Assembly: GCA_019322735.1 (NCBI GenBank)
Contig: JAHWIG010000003.1
Coordinates: 1-63,562, forward strand
Source: Candidatus Woesearchaeota archaeon
Lineage (GTDB): Archaea > Nanobdellota > Nanobdellia > Woesearchaeales > BS150m-G63
Direction of reading: 5' to 3'
Length of the DNA stretch: 63,562 bases
Shown: positions 9,660 through 17,739 of the stretch, in pieces
How positions within the stretch are numbered: position 1 is the stretch's first letter
How the letters are laid out: each line of letters begins with the position of its first letter
Notes under the pieces: generated by a model
What the model was told of the DNA's origin: nothing
Seen by the model: the letters and a program-made list of their open reading frames with translations, nothing else
The model's database searches: none
Program-made: the position numbers and the translations under genes

Positions 9660-10292
9660 ATGTTTTACAAATTAAAATTAAAAGATCATGTAAGGGTCCC
9701 ACCAGCTTTATTTAATCTTCCAGTAGAAGAAGCAATAATTGCAGCCATCAAGAACACATACACAAATCTTATTTCAAAAGATCTTGGTGTTGTTATTGAT
9801 GTATTGAAGATAAGTAAGGTATATGAAGGTATTATAATTCCGGGAGATGGAGCGTCTTATTATGATACAGAATTTGAATTATTGACATTTAAGCCAGAAC
9901 TCCAAGAAGTACTTCTTGGAAGGATTCGCGATATAACTGACTTTGGTGTTTTTATGTCAATTGGACCAATAGACGGCATGATTCATATCTCCCAAACAAT
10001 GGATGATTATGTTTCATTTTCAAAAGATAAATCATTATTAGGGAAAGAGACAAAAAGATCATTAAAGGTTGGAGATAAGTGCAGGTCAAGAGTAATTGCA
10101 GTAAGCTTTAAGGAATCCGGAAACCCAAAAATTGGACTCACAATGAGGCAGCAATTTCTAGGAAGATTGGATTGGATAAAAGAAGAATTAAATATTCCTA
10201 AAAGTGAAGACAAGGGTTCTCACAAAAAAGAAGATAAATCAACACCTAAGAAAGAAGAAAAACTAGTAGAAGTTAAACAAGACAAAAAATGA
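9660..10292 (+). CDS. rpo7: RNA polymerase subunit Rpo7 (RpoE1)
   Basis: Subunit 7 forms the stalk of archaeal RNA polymerase with Rpo4 and binds nascent RNA. The N-terminal tip domain covers roughly residues 1-80, followed by an S1 domain (about 83-165) with 'GRIRDITDFGVFMSIGPIDG' and 'MIHISQ'. A Lys/Glu-rich tail of ~25 residues extends past the usual end. It overlaps spt4 by 4 bases (ATGA), marking the operon PIN-rpo7-spt4-S24e-S27ae. Confidence 0.95.
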   Translation: MFYKLKLKDHVRVPPALFNLPVEEAIIAAIKNTYTNLISKDLGVVIDVLKISKVYEGIIIPGDGASYYDTEFELLTFKPELQEVLLGRIRDITDFGVFMSIGPIDGMIHISQTMDDYVSFSKDKSLLGKETKRSLKVGDKCRSRVIAVSFKESGNPKIGLTMRQQFLGRLDWIKEELNIPKSEDKGSHKKEDKSTPKKEEKLVEVKQDKK

Positions 10293-10474
10293 AAAAGAAA
10301 GCCTGTAAGAAATGTAAATTATTTGTAGAAGAAGCTTCTTGTCCTATATGTAAAAGTAATCAATTTAGTACAAATTGGCAAGGGCGTATAATAATACTAG
10401 ACACGGAAAATTCAATCATTGCAAATAAACTTGGTACAAAAAAAGAAGGAGAATATGCAATTAAAGTAAGATGA
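10289..10474 (+). CDS. spt4: Transcription elongation factor Spt4
   Basis: Spt4 pairs with Spt5 on the RNA polymerase clamp and promotes processivity. The 61-residue protein has the zinc ribbon Cys6-x2-Cys9 and Cys18-x2-Cys21, followed by the conserved 'NWQGRIIILD' strand and 'GEYAIKVR' end. It overlaps its neighbours on both sides by 4 bases. Confidence 0.93.
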   Translation: MKKKACKKCKLFVEEASCPICKSNQFSTNWQGRIIILDTENSIIANKLGTKKEGEYAIKVR

Positions 10475-10902
10475 ACATAACTATTTTAAAACAGGAAAAG
10501 CAGCCATTGCTTTCAAGAACAGAAGTTTCTGCTAAAGTAAGTTTTAAAGGCTCTACACCTTCAAAAGAAGAGATTCAAAAAAATATTGCATCTAAATTAA
10601 AACAAAAAGAAGAACTGACAGTAATAAAACACATTTACAATGAATTCGGATCACAGGAAGCTAAAATTGAAGCTTTCATCTATGATGATACAAAAGTAAT
10701 GTCTGTATTAGAGAAATCCAAGAAAAAAGAAAATAAACCAGCCGCAGAAAAACCAGTCGAGTCAAAAGAAGAATCAGAACAACCTGTAGAAGAAAAATCC
10801 CAAGAATCCAAAAAAGAAGAACAAAAAGAACAACCAACTGAAAAACCAGCAGAACAATCAAAAGAATTACCCAAAGAGAATAAAGAAGAAAAATCAGAAT
10901 AA
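10471..10902 (+). CDS. rps24e: Ribosomal protein S24e with charged extension
   Basis: Residues 1-~95 match S24e of the small ribosomal subunit ('LLSRTEVSAKVSFKGSTPSK', 'VIKHIYNEFGSQEAKIEAFIYD'). Beyond that lie about 45 residues of Glu/Lys/Pro/Gln repeats not found in ordinary S24e. The gene starts inside the spt4 end (4-base overlap) and is followed after 2 bases by S27ae. Confidence 0.93.
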   Translation: MNITILKQEKQPLLSRTEVSAKVSFKGSTPSKEEIQKNIASKLKQKEELTVIKHIYNEFGSQEAKIEAFIYDDTKVMSVLEKSKKKENKPAAEKPVESKEESEQPVEEKSQESKKEEQKEQPTEKPAEQSKELPKENKEEKSE

Positions 10903-10904
10903 AA

Positions 10905-11183
10905 ATGGCAAAAAAACAAAAGAAACCAAAAAAACACAGCAAGAGATGGGAATTATATGATATTTCATCAGGTTTACAAAGAAAAAGAAAATTCTGCCCA
11001 AAATGTGGCCCAGGGTTATTTATGGCTGAACACAAGAATAGAATTACATGCGGAAAATGCGGATATGTAGAATTTAAAGGAAAACCACAAAAAGAAACAG
11101 TACAAGAACCATCAGCAGAAACACAAGAGCAAGAAAAACCTGCAGAGACACAAGAACAACCAGAAGAAAAAGCAGTAAATTAG
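10905..11183 (+). CDS. rps27ae: Ribosomal protein S27ae with charged extension
   Basis: The core of ~60 residues has the zinc finger Cys31-x2-Cys34 and Cys49-x2-Cys52 and the basic N-terminus of S27ae. About 30 extra residues of 'Q-E-Q-E-K-P-A-E' type follow. It closes the PIN-rpo7-spt4-S24e-S27ae operon and converges on the coiled-coil gene at 11187. Confidence 0.93.
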   Translation: MAKKQKKPKKHSKRWELYDISSGLQRKRKFCPKCGPGLFMAEHKNRITCGKCGYVEFKGKPQKETVQEPSAETQEQEKPAETQEQPEEKAVN

Positions 11184-11186
11184 ATA

Positions 11187-12089
11187 TTATTCTTTATCTT
11201 CATCTACTTCTCCGTGTTGCATAATCAATATATCTTCAGTAGTTAATTTCTTTCCTTTCTTCAGCTTATCTTTAACTTCTTTTTGTTTTTTATCAATAAA
11301 CCTTTCTTTTTTCTTTTCTATCTTTTCTCTTCTTTCATATCTTTCTTCTTTTGTCTTTCTGCTGAAGATATTCATCTTCATCAAATTTTCTTTTAACATA
11401 ACATTTAGATTAGAAAACCTTTTCTTGAATTCAAAGAACTTCATGTAGGCCCATTCTTTCTTTTTCTTTAATTCATCTACTTGTTTAGAAAAACCAATTA
11501 TCTGCAGATGAATCTCCTGGCTACTCTTAGCTAAATTTTGTATCCTATTATGACTCTTATCGGCTCTTTCCTTTAATACATCAATCTCCTTAGATAAGTT
11601 TCTGGTTTTTTCAAGTACACCCATCAATTCTGATGATTCATCAAGCTGCTTCTTCTTTGACTTAATAACCCCAACAATTTTCTTTTCTTTATCAAACTCT
11701 AAGGCTTCTGTCTCCAATTTTTCTTCAAGTTTTAATATTTCTTCTTTAATCCTAGTAGGGTTAGTCTTTATTTTATACTTCTTAGAAATCTGACTTCGTT
11801 CTTTAGCTAATCTTTTAAATTCCTTTACTTTATTTTTTATAAATTTTCCATACTTTTCTCGCTCCCCTTTTAATTCCTTTACCTTGTTTGTTAGCTTATT
11901 TCGATCTACCCTCATCGATTTTATCTTATTGATGGTATCTGAGATATCTTTGCTTATACTTTCCTTCCTTCCAAACCATTCTTCTTTCTGCTTATCAGCT
12001 AAATTTAAATTCCTTCTAGCTTCAACTACCTTTTTACGATAATCTTCAACTTCCTGATATAGCTTTTTTCTTTCTTTTCCTGACAGCAT
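11187..12089 (-). CDS. Archaeal coiled-coil protein (COG1340-like)
   Basis: Almost the whole 300-residue protein is predicted coiled coil (heptads of Lys/Glu/Leu from residue ~5 to 215), followed by a basic stretch and the ending 'GKKLTTEDILIMQHGE'. A 'KLTTEDLL' tail after long coiled coils is characteristic of the archaeal COG1340 group, whose function is not known. It is the last gene behind L1-L10-P1, separated by ~85 bp containing two hairpins, so it may be partly uncoupled from that operon. Confidence 0.65.
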   Translation of the reverse strand: MLSGKERKKLYQEVEDYRKKVVEARRNLNLADKQKEEWFGRKESISKDISDTINKIKSMRVDRNKLTNKVKELKGEREKYGKFIKNKVKEFKRLAKERSQISKKYKIKTNPTRIKEEILKLEEKLETEALEFDKEKKIVGVIKSKKKQLDESSELMGVLEKTRNLSKEIDVLKERADKSHNRIQNLAKSSQEIHLQIIGFSKQVDELKKKKEWAYMKFFEFKKRFSNLNVMLKENLMKMNIFSRKTKEERYERREKIEKKKERFIDKKQKEVKDKLKKGKKLTTEDILIMQHGEVDEDKE

Positions 12090-12127
12090 AAAACCGTCAC
12101 CAATATGTGTTATTTATTCGCGATTAA

Positions 12128-12173
12128 CCTTCCTTTTTAGGGAAGGAGTAAAGTATTTTGCAATGCAAAATAC
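12128..12173 (-). terminator. Two hairpins after the P1 gene
   Basis: Immediately downstream of the P1 stop are two inverted repeats: 12153-12173, GTATTTTGCA / TGCAAAATAC around a single A, and 12128-12146, CCTTCC / GGAAGG with a 7-base loop. Their place between rpl12 and the coiled-coil gene suggests a 3'-end processing or attenuation site. No long U-tract follows, so classical termination is uncertain. Confidence 0.5.
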
Positions 12174-12174
12174 C

Positions 12175-12480
12175 TTATCCGAATAGTGCCCCTAATCCTT
12201 CTGCAGCTTGTTCTTCATTCACTTCTTCTTTCTCTTCCTTTTTCTCTTCTGCTGCTTCACCACCAGATGCTGGTGCTGCTGCAGGTGCTGCAGTTACAGG
12301 AGCTACTGTAGATTCTTTTAGTACTTTTTCGATGTCAACACCCTTTAATGCGTTAACAACAACAGTAATCTTAGCTTTATCTACTTTTACCCCTGCGGCC
12401 TCTAACACTTTGGTAAGGCTTTTCTCGTCTATGCCAGTTCCTGCTTTGTTCAAAAGCATTGCTGCATACATATATTCCAT
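12175..12480 (-). CDS. rpl12: Ribosomal stalk protein P1 (L12e)
   Basis: The acidic stalk protein that recruits translation GTPases. The 101 residues show the N-terminal helical dimerisation domain ('MEYMYAAMLLNKAG', 'VNALKGVDIEKVLKES'), an Ala/Pro/Gly hinge, an acidic KEEKEE block and the conserved end 'GLGALFG'. GGAGGT lies just before the ATG. Confidence 0.96.
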   Translation of the reverse strand: MEYMYAAMLLNKAGTGIDEKSLTKVLEAAGVKVDKAKITVVVNALKGVDIEKVLKESTVAPVTAAPAAAPASGGEAAEEKKEEKEEVNEEQAAEGLGALFG

Positions 12481-12516
12481 TGTATTTTACCTCCGTTAAT
12501 ATAACGTGAATGTGAT

Positions 12517-13608
12517 TTATTTCCCTTTATCTTTCTCTTCCTTCTCTTCTGATTTATCTTCTTCCTTTTTCTCTTCTTTAACTTCTTCAGTTTCTTCTTC
12601 TTTTTCTTCCTTAACTTCTTCAGCTTTCTCTTCCTTTTCAACAGGTTTCTCTTCTTCCTTTTTTGCTTCTTTATCTTCTGCTTTTTCTCCTTCTGTAGGT
12701 TTTCCACCTTCTTTTTCTTCTGACTTTTCATCAGTTTCTTCTTCTTTAACATCCTCAGGAATATTCTTCTTTAAATTATTCGCACTGACTGCAGCTTTTC
12801 TCAAAAGATCTTCTTTTGTTTCATCTGTGATTATTTCTTGTTCTCTGGCAAGAGTAAGTGCATCATAATGCATTCTTCCCAATACAACATTTATGACTTC
12901 TTCAATAGGGTAATATAATTCTAATGCAAGCTTGTATGCTTCGCTATGTGCAAAAGATAATTGATTGATATAAGCCTCTTCATCAATATCCAATATATCT
13001 TTTGTTAATATCTTTCCTTTTTCATAAATTGCAACTAATTCTAAACCAACCTCAATCGGCTTTACATCAAGTCTAGATAATATTCCTGCAACATTCTCTT
13101 TTATCTCTTCCCCTTCTTTTACAATGACAGCATCTTCAGTAATATGTATCTTATTTCCTTCTACTTTTGTCTTAATTCCAACCATACCAAGCTCTCCGAT
13201 AACAGGACCAGGAGCAAACGGTGTTGGTCCAGCTTTGACCTTAAGATCAGAAGGCGCAATCTGTCCCGGTTTTGCTGGAGCATTTGATCTGTTCTTCTTT
13301 AAAGTCTTAAATAATCCAAAAGGATCTTTATTTGTGAAAATTAATGCAGGCATACCCTTAAAATATTCATTTAATTTCTCTATACCTTTCTTTTCCTCTT
13401 TTAATCTATCAAAAACGATATTGATAATTCTTTTCTTTGCCATCCGTAATACAACATCCCCCCTTAATTTCTCAGTTATCTTCTGTAGTTGTTTTGCAGG
13501 CAGATTCTCCATATTCAAAAGTCCAATGATAGAATACTCTTTACATAATTTTAATAATTCTTCAACAATCTTTTTCTTGCTTTCCGAAACATGGGCTTTT
13601 TTATTCAT
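12517..13608 (-). CDS. rpl10: Ribosomal protein L10 (P0) with long charged tail
   Basis: Residues 1-~285 correspond to archaeal P0: the rRNA-binding domain with 'LRGDVVLRMAKKRII', the 'GPTPFAPGPVIGEL' insertion domain, and the C-terminal spine that carries P1 dimers. About 70 residues of Lys/Glu/Glu-rich sequence follow, ending in 'KDKGK' rather than the usual hydrophobic stalk tail. Its start overlaps the L1 stop by 8 bases. Confidence 0.94.
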   Translation of the reverse strand: MNKKAHVSESKKKIVEELLKLCKEYSIIGLLNMENLPAKQLQKITEKLRGDVVLRMAKKRIINIVFDRLKEEKKGIEKLNEYFKGMPALIFTNKDPFGLFKTLKKNRSNAPAKPGQIAPSDLKVKAGPTPFAPGPVIGELGMVGIKTKVEGNKIHITEDAVIVKEGEEIKENVAGILSRLDVKPIEVGLELVAIYEKGKILTKDILDIDEEAYINQLSFAHSEAYKLALELYYPIEEVINVVLGRMHYDALTLAREQEIITDETKEDLLRKAAVSANNLKKNIPEDVKEEETDEKSEEKEGGKPTEGEKAEDKEAKKEEEKPVEKEEKAEEVKEEKEEETEEVKEEKKEEDKSEEKEEKDKGK

Positions 13609-14509
13609 CTTTATTCTCAGTCTTTTCCTCAGGCTTCTTTTCTTCCTTTTTCACTGGTTCTTCTTTCTTCTCCTCTGCTTTCTCTTCTGACTTTGGCTTT
13701 CCTTTTTCCTCAGGCTTATCTTCCTTATTTTGCGAAGCAGAATCTTGAAGACCTTTTTCGTCTCCTTGTGATTTTTCCTTAGACTTTTCTTCCTTTTTCA
13801 CTGGTTCTTCTTTACTTTCTTTTTCTGCACCTTTCTTTGATGATTTGCCTTCACCAGCACCCTCAATCTTAACAGAAGGCCCCATCGTAAGTTTTACATA
13901 AACTTCACTGATATTATGTTTACCATTAGGCAAACTTGTAATAAAATGATTATGGGCACTGATAATATTATCAATAATATCTTCCTCTTTCATCTCTTCA
14001 TTACCGATTATTGTCTTTACACTTGTCCCACCTTTCTTAGTGCTTAACATAACAACTTTCTGTAATCTATCATAAAGCTGCTGTAGATTAGCTTTAGGAG
14101 GAACAACACATCCTACCTTGGGATTAGGCATCTTTCCCCTTGGTCCAAGAACTCGTCCAAATGAACTAGCAACATCTGCCATTACATTTGCTTGAGCTAT
14201 AAAATAGTCACATTCTTTTGCTAATTTTTTTATCTTTTTCTTATCTATTTTTGAGAATTCATCCTGTCTTATTGTATGATCACACACTTTCTTTGCATTT
14301 TCATACAATTCTGGACCAACTAATGCACATACTTTTGTTGGCTTACCTTTAGAATAATGTAGTTCAACAAAATCATCAATTTGATGTTCTGCTTTTTTAT
14401 TATCAATACCTTTTAGATTTATAATTAGATCAAAACTTTGCCTAAAGTTTCTCTTTTGAGACCCTTCTCTCGCTTTCTTAAGCGCGTTTAATATGTTTTC
14501 CTTTTTCAT
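13601..14509 (-). CDS. rpl1: Ribosomal protein L1 with charged extension
   Basis: L1 forms the mobile stalk of the large subunit near the E site. The core (residues 1-~218) includes 'GRVLGPRGKMPNPKVGCVVP' and the end 'EVYVKLTMGPSVKIE'. An 80-residue Lys/Glu/Ser extension follows, containing 'KGLQDSASQNKE', which also occurs in the S6e extension. It begins the L1-L10-P1 operon; L11, often next to it, is absent from the window. A TATA-like TTTATAAAT (about 14609-14617) and two leader hairpins precede it. Confidence 0.94.
   Translation of the reverse strand: MKKENILNALKKAREGSQKRNFRQSFDLIINLKGIDNKKAEHQIDDFVELHYSKGKPTKVCALVGPELYENAKKVCDHTIRQDEFSKIDKKKIKKLAKECDYFIAQANVMADVASSFGRVLGPRGKMPNPKVGCVVPPKANLQQLYDRLQKVVMLSTKKGGTSVKTIIGNEEMKEEDIIDNIISAHNHFITSLPNGKHNISEVYVKLTMGPSVKIEGAGEGKSSKKGAEKESKEEPVKKEEKSKEKSQGDEKGLQDSASQNKEDKPEEKGKPKSEEKAEEKKEEPVKKEEKKPEEKTENKDE
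13722..13777 (-). repeat. Hairpin element inside the L1 extension
   Basis: About 56 bp nearly identical to 23791-23846 in S6e. On the + strand it contains GCGAAGCAGAATCTTGAAGAC, loop CTTTTTC, then GTCTCCTTG. It is translated in frame as part of the charged tail ('GDEKGLQDSASQNKED'). Confidence 0.7.
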
Positions 14510-14518
14510 CCTACCCTC

Positions 14519-14576
14519 CTATCATATATGATAGTTAAACGGGAACAGTGTTGTCGCTTATGTAAGAATTACATAA
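14519..14576 (-). promoter_or_regulatory. L1 leader hairpins touching the Shine-Dalgarno
   Basis: Two inverted repeats lie in the L1 5' region: 14519-14534, a perfect 16-bp palindrome CTATCATATATGATAG whose last bases run into the AGGAGGG ribosome-binding site, and 14558-14576, TTATGTAA / TTACATAA with a GAA loop. In other archaea L1 represses its own operon at the mRNA level; whether these structures are the target here is inference. Confidence 0.5.
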
Positions 14577-14623
14577 CTACTGTAACAAGATTGGAATTCA
14601 ATACCCATTTATAAATATTACGC

Positions 14624-15313
14624 TTAAATGTATGATTTCTCTTGATTTGCGCTTTTTAGAGATATCTCCCCAAATTCACAGTATTCACAAGTTGAATCCA
14701 ATGTAACCCAACCACCATCCTTCTTATATCTCCATATTGCATCTGGTAGATACGCTTCAACATAGACATGTCTTGGAACAAAAGTAAATCTGGTGCTAAT
14801 TCCTATTGATTGTAGTAAATTAGCTAATAAAACTGATCCGTCGTCACAATCCCCTCCCCCACTCTTCAAAGTTTCCCTTGAGGTTTTTATATATTCATCA
14901 GGAGGATCATTTATGTAATAGAAATTATCCTTCACAAAGTAAAACAATGCCTTAGAATAACATACCCTATTATTTCCACAACCGCTCTTACTGACTACTC
15001 TATCTGCAACTTGTTTAACAATAACATCATTCGGCTTCAAAAATCTCAAAAAATCCTGTTTTTTGTTAATACTTCTGCTTATGTTTTCAACTTCAAATTC
15101 AGCAGGCAATACTTCTTCTATTGTAGCAATATACTTAGGTTCAGGATCTAACTTAACACCATAATAAGGAACAACCATAACAACAACCATCAAAGCAAGA
15201 AAAACAGCAAGAATATACCATAAAGGTCCACGTTCTTTCTTTACATCATGGCCATGTGTCTTTATGTGTTCATCTATCTCTTCAGCTTCTTTTATAATAT
15301 CTTCTTCTTTCAT
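14624..15313 (-). CDS. Membrane-anchored transglutaminase-like protein
   Basis: A charged N-terminus is followed by one transmembrane segment (about residues 31-50) and a transglutaminase/papain-like domain with the triad Cys156 ('GGGDCDDGS'), His182 ('RHVYVEAYL') and Asp206 ('WVTLDSTC'). Extra cysteines at 112, 118, 209 and 212 may form disulfides outside the cell. Such domains act as proteases or peptide cross-linkers in archaea; the substrate is unknown. Confidence 0.75.
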   Translation of the reverse strand: MKEEDIIKEAEEIDEHIKTHGHDVKKERGPLWYILAVFLALMVVVMVVPYYGVKLDPEPKYIATIEEVLPAEFEVENISRSINKKQDFLRFLKPNDVIVKQVADRVVSKSGCGNNRVCYSKALFYFVKDNFYYINDPPDEYIKTSRETLKSGGGDCDDGSVLLANLLQSIGISTRFTFVPRHVYVEAYLPDAIWRYKKDGGWVTLDSTCEYCEFGEISLKSANQEKSYI

Positions 15314-15344
15314 AGAAAAGACATAATATCAGAAATATAAAAAA

Positions 15345-16061
15345 CTACCTACCAAATCTCCTTTCTCTTTCATTAAATTCCTTTATAACATTAACTAAAT
15401 CTTCTTTATCAAATTCTGGCCACATCTTGTCTAAGAAGAACCATTCAGAATATATGCTCTGCCATGGTAAAAAATTAGAAGTCCTCTTTTCTCCACCAGT
15501 CCTTATTATCAGATCGGGACAATCATTCATATATAATTCATCTGAGAAACTTTTATCATTGATATCATCTATATCAAGCTCTCCAGACTTGATTTTCTCA
15601 GCAATTTTCTTAGTTGCATCAATAATCTCCTCCCTTCCCCCATAAGCCATAGCAAAATTTATGATATAATCAGTATAATCCTTAGTCATATCCATGACTT
15701 TCTTCATCTTTTCATACAAATCCTTAGGAAATTTCTCGATTCTACCAATAATCCTGATCTTTACTTTACGCTCATGTACTTTTTCATCATGTAATAATCT
15801 TTCAAACTCTTCATTGAATATCTTCATAAGATAGTCAAATTCCATCTTTGGCCTATTGAAGTTTTGAACAGAAAACGCATATACTGTTAATTCCTTAATA
15901 CCAATCTCCCTGGACCAATCAAAAAGCTTCTCTAATTTCTTTGCACCCAATTCATGCCCTTTCCATGGCTCTTTCATAAGCCTTTTGGCAAATCTTCTAT
16001 TTCCATCAAGGATTATAGCAACATGACCTGGAACATTTACATTAAGGGTTTCAATATTCAT
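15345..16061 (-). CDS. uppS: Cis-prenyltransferase (polyprenyl diphosphate synthase)
   Basis: Condenses isopentenyl units onto an allylic diphosphate to make the long polyprenyl carrier used in N-glycosylation and envelope synthesis. Family signatures are the P-loop Asp19-Gly-Asn-Arg-Arg-Phe ('ILDGNRRFAKR'), 'INFAMAYGGREEI' and 'DLIIRTGGEKRTSNFLPWQ'. The 238-residue length is normal. Together with the DUF368 translocase it supports a lipid-carrier cycle feeding the heavily sequon-bearing secreted protein (inference). Confidence 0.94.
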   Translation of the reverse strand: MNIETLNVNVPGHVAIILDGNRRFAKRLMKEPWKGHELGAKKLEKLFDWSREIGIKELTVYAFSVQNFNRPKMEFDYLMKIFNEEFERLLHDEKVHERKVKIRIIGRIEKFPKDLYEKMKKVMDMTKDYTDYIINFAMAYGGREEIIDATKKIAEKIKSGELDIDDINDKSFSDELYMNDCPDLIIRTGGEKRTSNFLPWQSIYSEWFFLDKMWPEFDKEDLVNVIKEFNERERRFGR

Positions 16062-16107
16062 ATTAATAAAACCATAATAAAGGATTATATAAAGTTTTTG
16101 CCTTACC

Positions 16108-16668
16108 TTAATCTAAAAATTTCTTTTCAAATAAAGAAACAAATACATCTTTAGGAACATTAATACCGCCATCTACAAACATTCTAGCTAATTTCATCCC
16201 TACTTTTCTTTTATCAATATCTCCTTCCCATTCTCCTCCAACTTTTAATTTATATCCCCTGATTGCATTTATACTAAAATTATTAAGAAATCCCTCTCCA
16301 GATCTTATTGAGAATGGCCTCCCATTATAAACTAACAAATTCCTCTTATTATTTACATTAACAACCAATGATTTTCTTTTCATTATTCCATCTTCAGCTA
16401 AAGAAAAACCTTTCTTATACAGCTCCCATTTGACCAAATCAGACAATATCCTATCTGCTTCATTATTCTCCAGATACTCGTCTAACTCAAAGTTATAATG
16501 CATATTCAAGAACTCATCAAACTCAACATTCTTTTTTGACTCACGAAAGACATGTACTCTTCCAAGGTATTTCTTTACCTTCTGCTTGACCCCTTTTTTC
16601 TTCCTCCACTTATTCTCAACAGCGTACAAATAACTGTTACCTTTCACCTCTTTTGTCCTCAAAAACAT
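16108..16668 (-). CDS. Conserved-looking hypothetical protein
   Basis: Not recognised. The first ~40 residues ('MFLRTKEVKGNSYLYAVENKW', then 'RKKKGVKQKVKKYLGRV') resemble the short N-terminal region found in front of some IS1634-type transposases and in stand-alone archaeal proteins, but no DDE catalytic domain follows. The remainder is mixed alpha/beta with 'VWN...'-free, Lys-rich sequence. It reads the same way as uppS, 46 bp upstream of it. Confidence 0.5.
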   Translation of the reverse strand: MFLRTKEVKGNSYLYAVENKWRKKKGVKQKVKKYLGRVHVFRESKKNVEFDEFLNMHYNFELDEYLENNEADRILSDLVKWELYKKGFSLAEDGIMKRKSLVVNVNNKRNLLVYNGRPFSIRSGEGFLNNFSINAIRGYKLKVGGEWEGDIDKRKVGMKLARMFVDGGINVPKDVFVSLFEKKFLD

Positions 16669-16733
16669 ATAAAAAGTTAGGCACTATGAAATATATAAGT
16701 TTTTCTATACTCTAGAACAAAGAAAAAGTGAAT

Positions 16734-17003
16734 CTAACAAATCTTTACAAATGATTTCTTAAAAGTATCAGCAGATTTCTTAATTCTTTTAACTGCTTCA
16801 TTCAAAGCATTTCTTACATCTGCTTTACTCTCTACAACAATCTTAGCCTTTCCAATTAATGGGTGCTCAATATGGTATCCAGCAGACTTAATATTCTTAT
16901 CATTCCATAGCTCTTTGACTAATACATTACAGAAACCATGACCCACACCATCCACTGCTAAAATGATATTATTCTTTTTTTCCTCAAGAACTTTGATATT
17001 CAT
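16734..17003 (-). CDS. rpo11: RNA polymerase subunit Rpo11 (RpoL)
   Basis: Rpo11 pairs with Rpo3 to nucleate polymerase assembly. Starting at ATG 17001-17003 the 89-residue product reads 'MNIKVLEEKKNNIILAVDGV', then 'GFCNVLVKELW' and 'SAGYHIEHPLIGKAKIVVES', the standard alpha-CTD-less dimerisation fold of RpoL. The open frame extends upstream to 17219, but that part overlaps the methylase gene and is not credible as protein. Confidence 0.9.
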   Translation of the reverse strand: MNIKVLEEKKNNIILAVDGVGHGFCNVLVKELWNDKNIKSAGYHIEHPLIGKAKIVVESKADVRNALNEAVKRIKKSADTFKKSFVKIC

Positions 17004-17037
17004 TTTAGCAAATAAAACTTCAACTTGTTTATAAACT

Positions 17038-17682
17038 TTACCCTTCTTTTTCAAGTCTCCAGCATCCGACTTTAAATCTATAAATCCTTCTAGTATGAAA
17101 TTTCTGAGTCGCCTTAATTGGAAAATCAAAATTCCAACATCCACTAATTCTATATCCCCTTTCAGCAGAAAAAGCTTCAATAAACTTATTACTCTCACTT
17201 TTATGGAAGCTATACACAACTGGAGCAGTCTCCATAGCCTTATCTAAGAACACCCTATCATTCCCCTTCCTTTGCACCCCAAAAGGAGGATTCTGCACAA
17301 CTACATCAGCCTTACCAGAAAATTCTTTTACATCCTGCACTAAGAATGTAGCTTTTCCTGCTATCGAACTCTCACTTTTTACCTTCTCAAGGTTAGATTT
17401 AGCAATATAAACAGCTTCTTTGTCTTTATCTATGAAAAATACATCTTTAGAGCCTAAAATAAGCGCCCCAATACCCAATATACCTGTTCCGCACCCAAGA
17501 TCAACTATCACTTTTCCTTCTATATCTCCCATTAAATGGGCCTCCCAGAGCATCTGTGCAGCTATCTCACTATCTGTAGGGTATTGCTCAACCCTCACTT
17601 TAGCCTTGTCAAACACCCTTAGTTTAGATAAGATTACCCCTAATCTCCCCTTAGATACACCCTCAATAGCCATATTACTCAT
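17038..17682 (-). CDS. METTL5-like RNA adenine methylase (COG2263)
   Basis: A SAM-dependent methylase of about 214 residues: 'VIVDLGCGTGILGIGAL' (motif I, residues 58-74), acidic 'FFIDKD' after it, and the N6-adenine signature Asn131-Pro-Pro-Phe. The C-terminal 'FHTRRIYRFKVGCWRLEK' agrees with the METTL5 group that modifies small-subunit rRNA. It is followed after 34 bp by rpo11. TATA candidate CTATATAAT on the opposite strand at about 17725-17732 lies next to the TCCCA repeats. Confidence 0.85.
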   Translation of the reverse strand: MSNMAIEGVSKGRLGVILSKLRVFDKAKVRVEQYPTDSEIAAQMLWEAHLMGDIEGKVIVDLGCGTGILGIGALILGSKDVFFIDKDKEAVYIAKSNLEKVKSESSIAGKATFLVQDVKEFSGKADVVVQNPPFGVQRKGNDRVFLDKAMETAPVVYSFHKSESNKFIEAFSAERGYRISGCWNFDFPIKATQKFHTRRIYRFKVGCWRLEKEG

Positions 17683-17739
17683 AAATCCTCACTTTGTGCT
17701 TAATACCCCCTTAAAAAGCCATCCCTATATAATCTTTGC

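Noticed and set aside
12450..12752. Lys-rich frame antisense or alternative to the L10 tail
   Set aside because: It is a shadow of the repetitive GAA/AAG codons of the L10 extension in another frame.
16108..16668. IS transposase
   Set aside because: Only a short N-terminal resemblance; there is no DDE domain, no terminal inverted repeats and no target duplication seen.
17004..17219. N-terminal extension of rpo11
   Set aside because: It overlaps the methylase coding region and has no similarity to Rpo11; the conserved protein starts at 17003.
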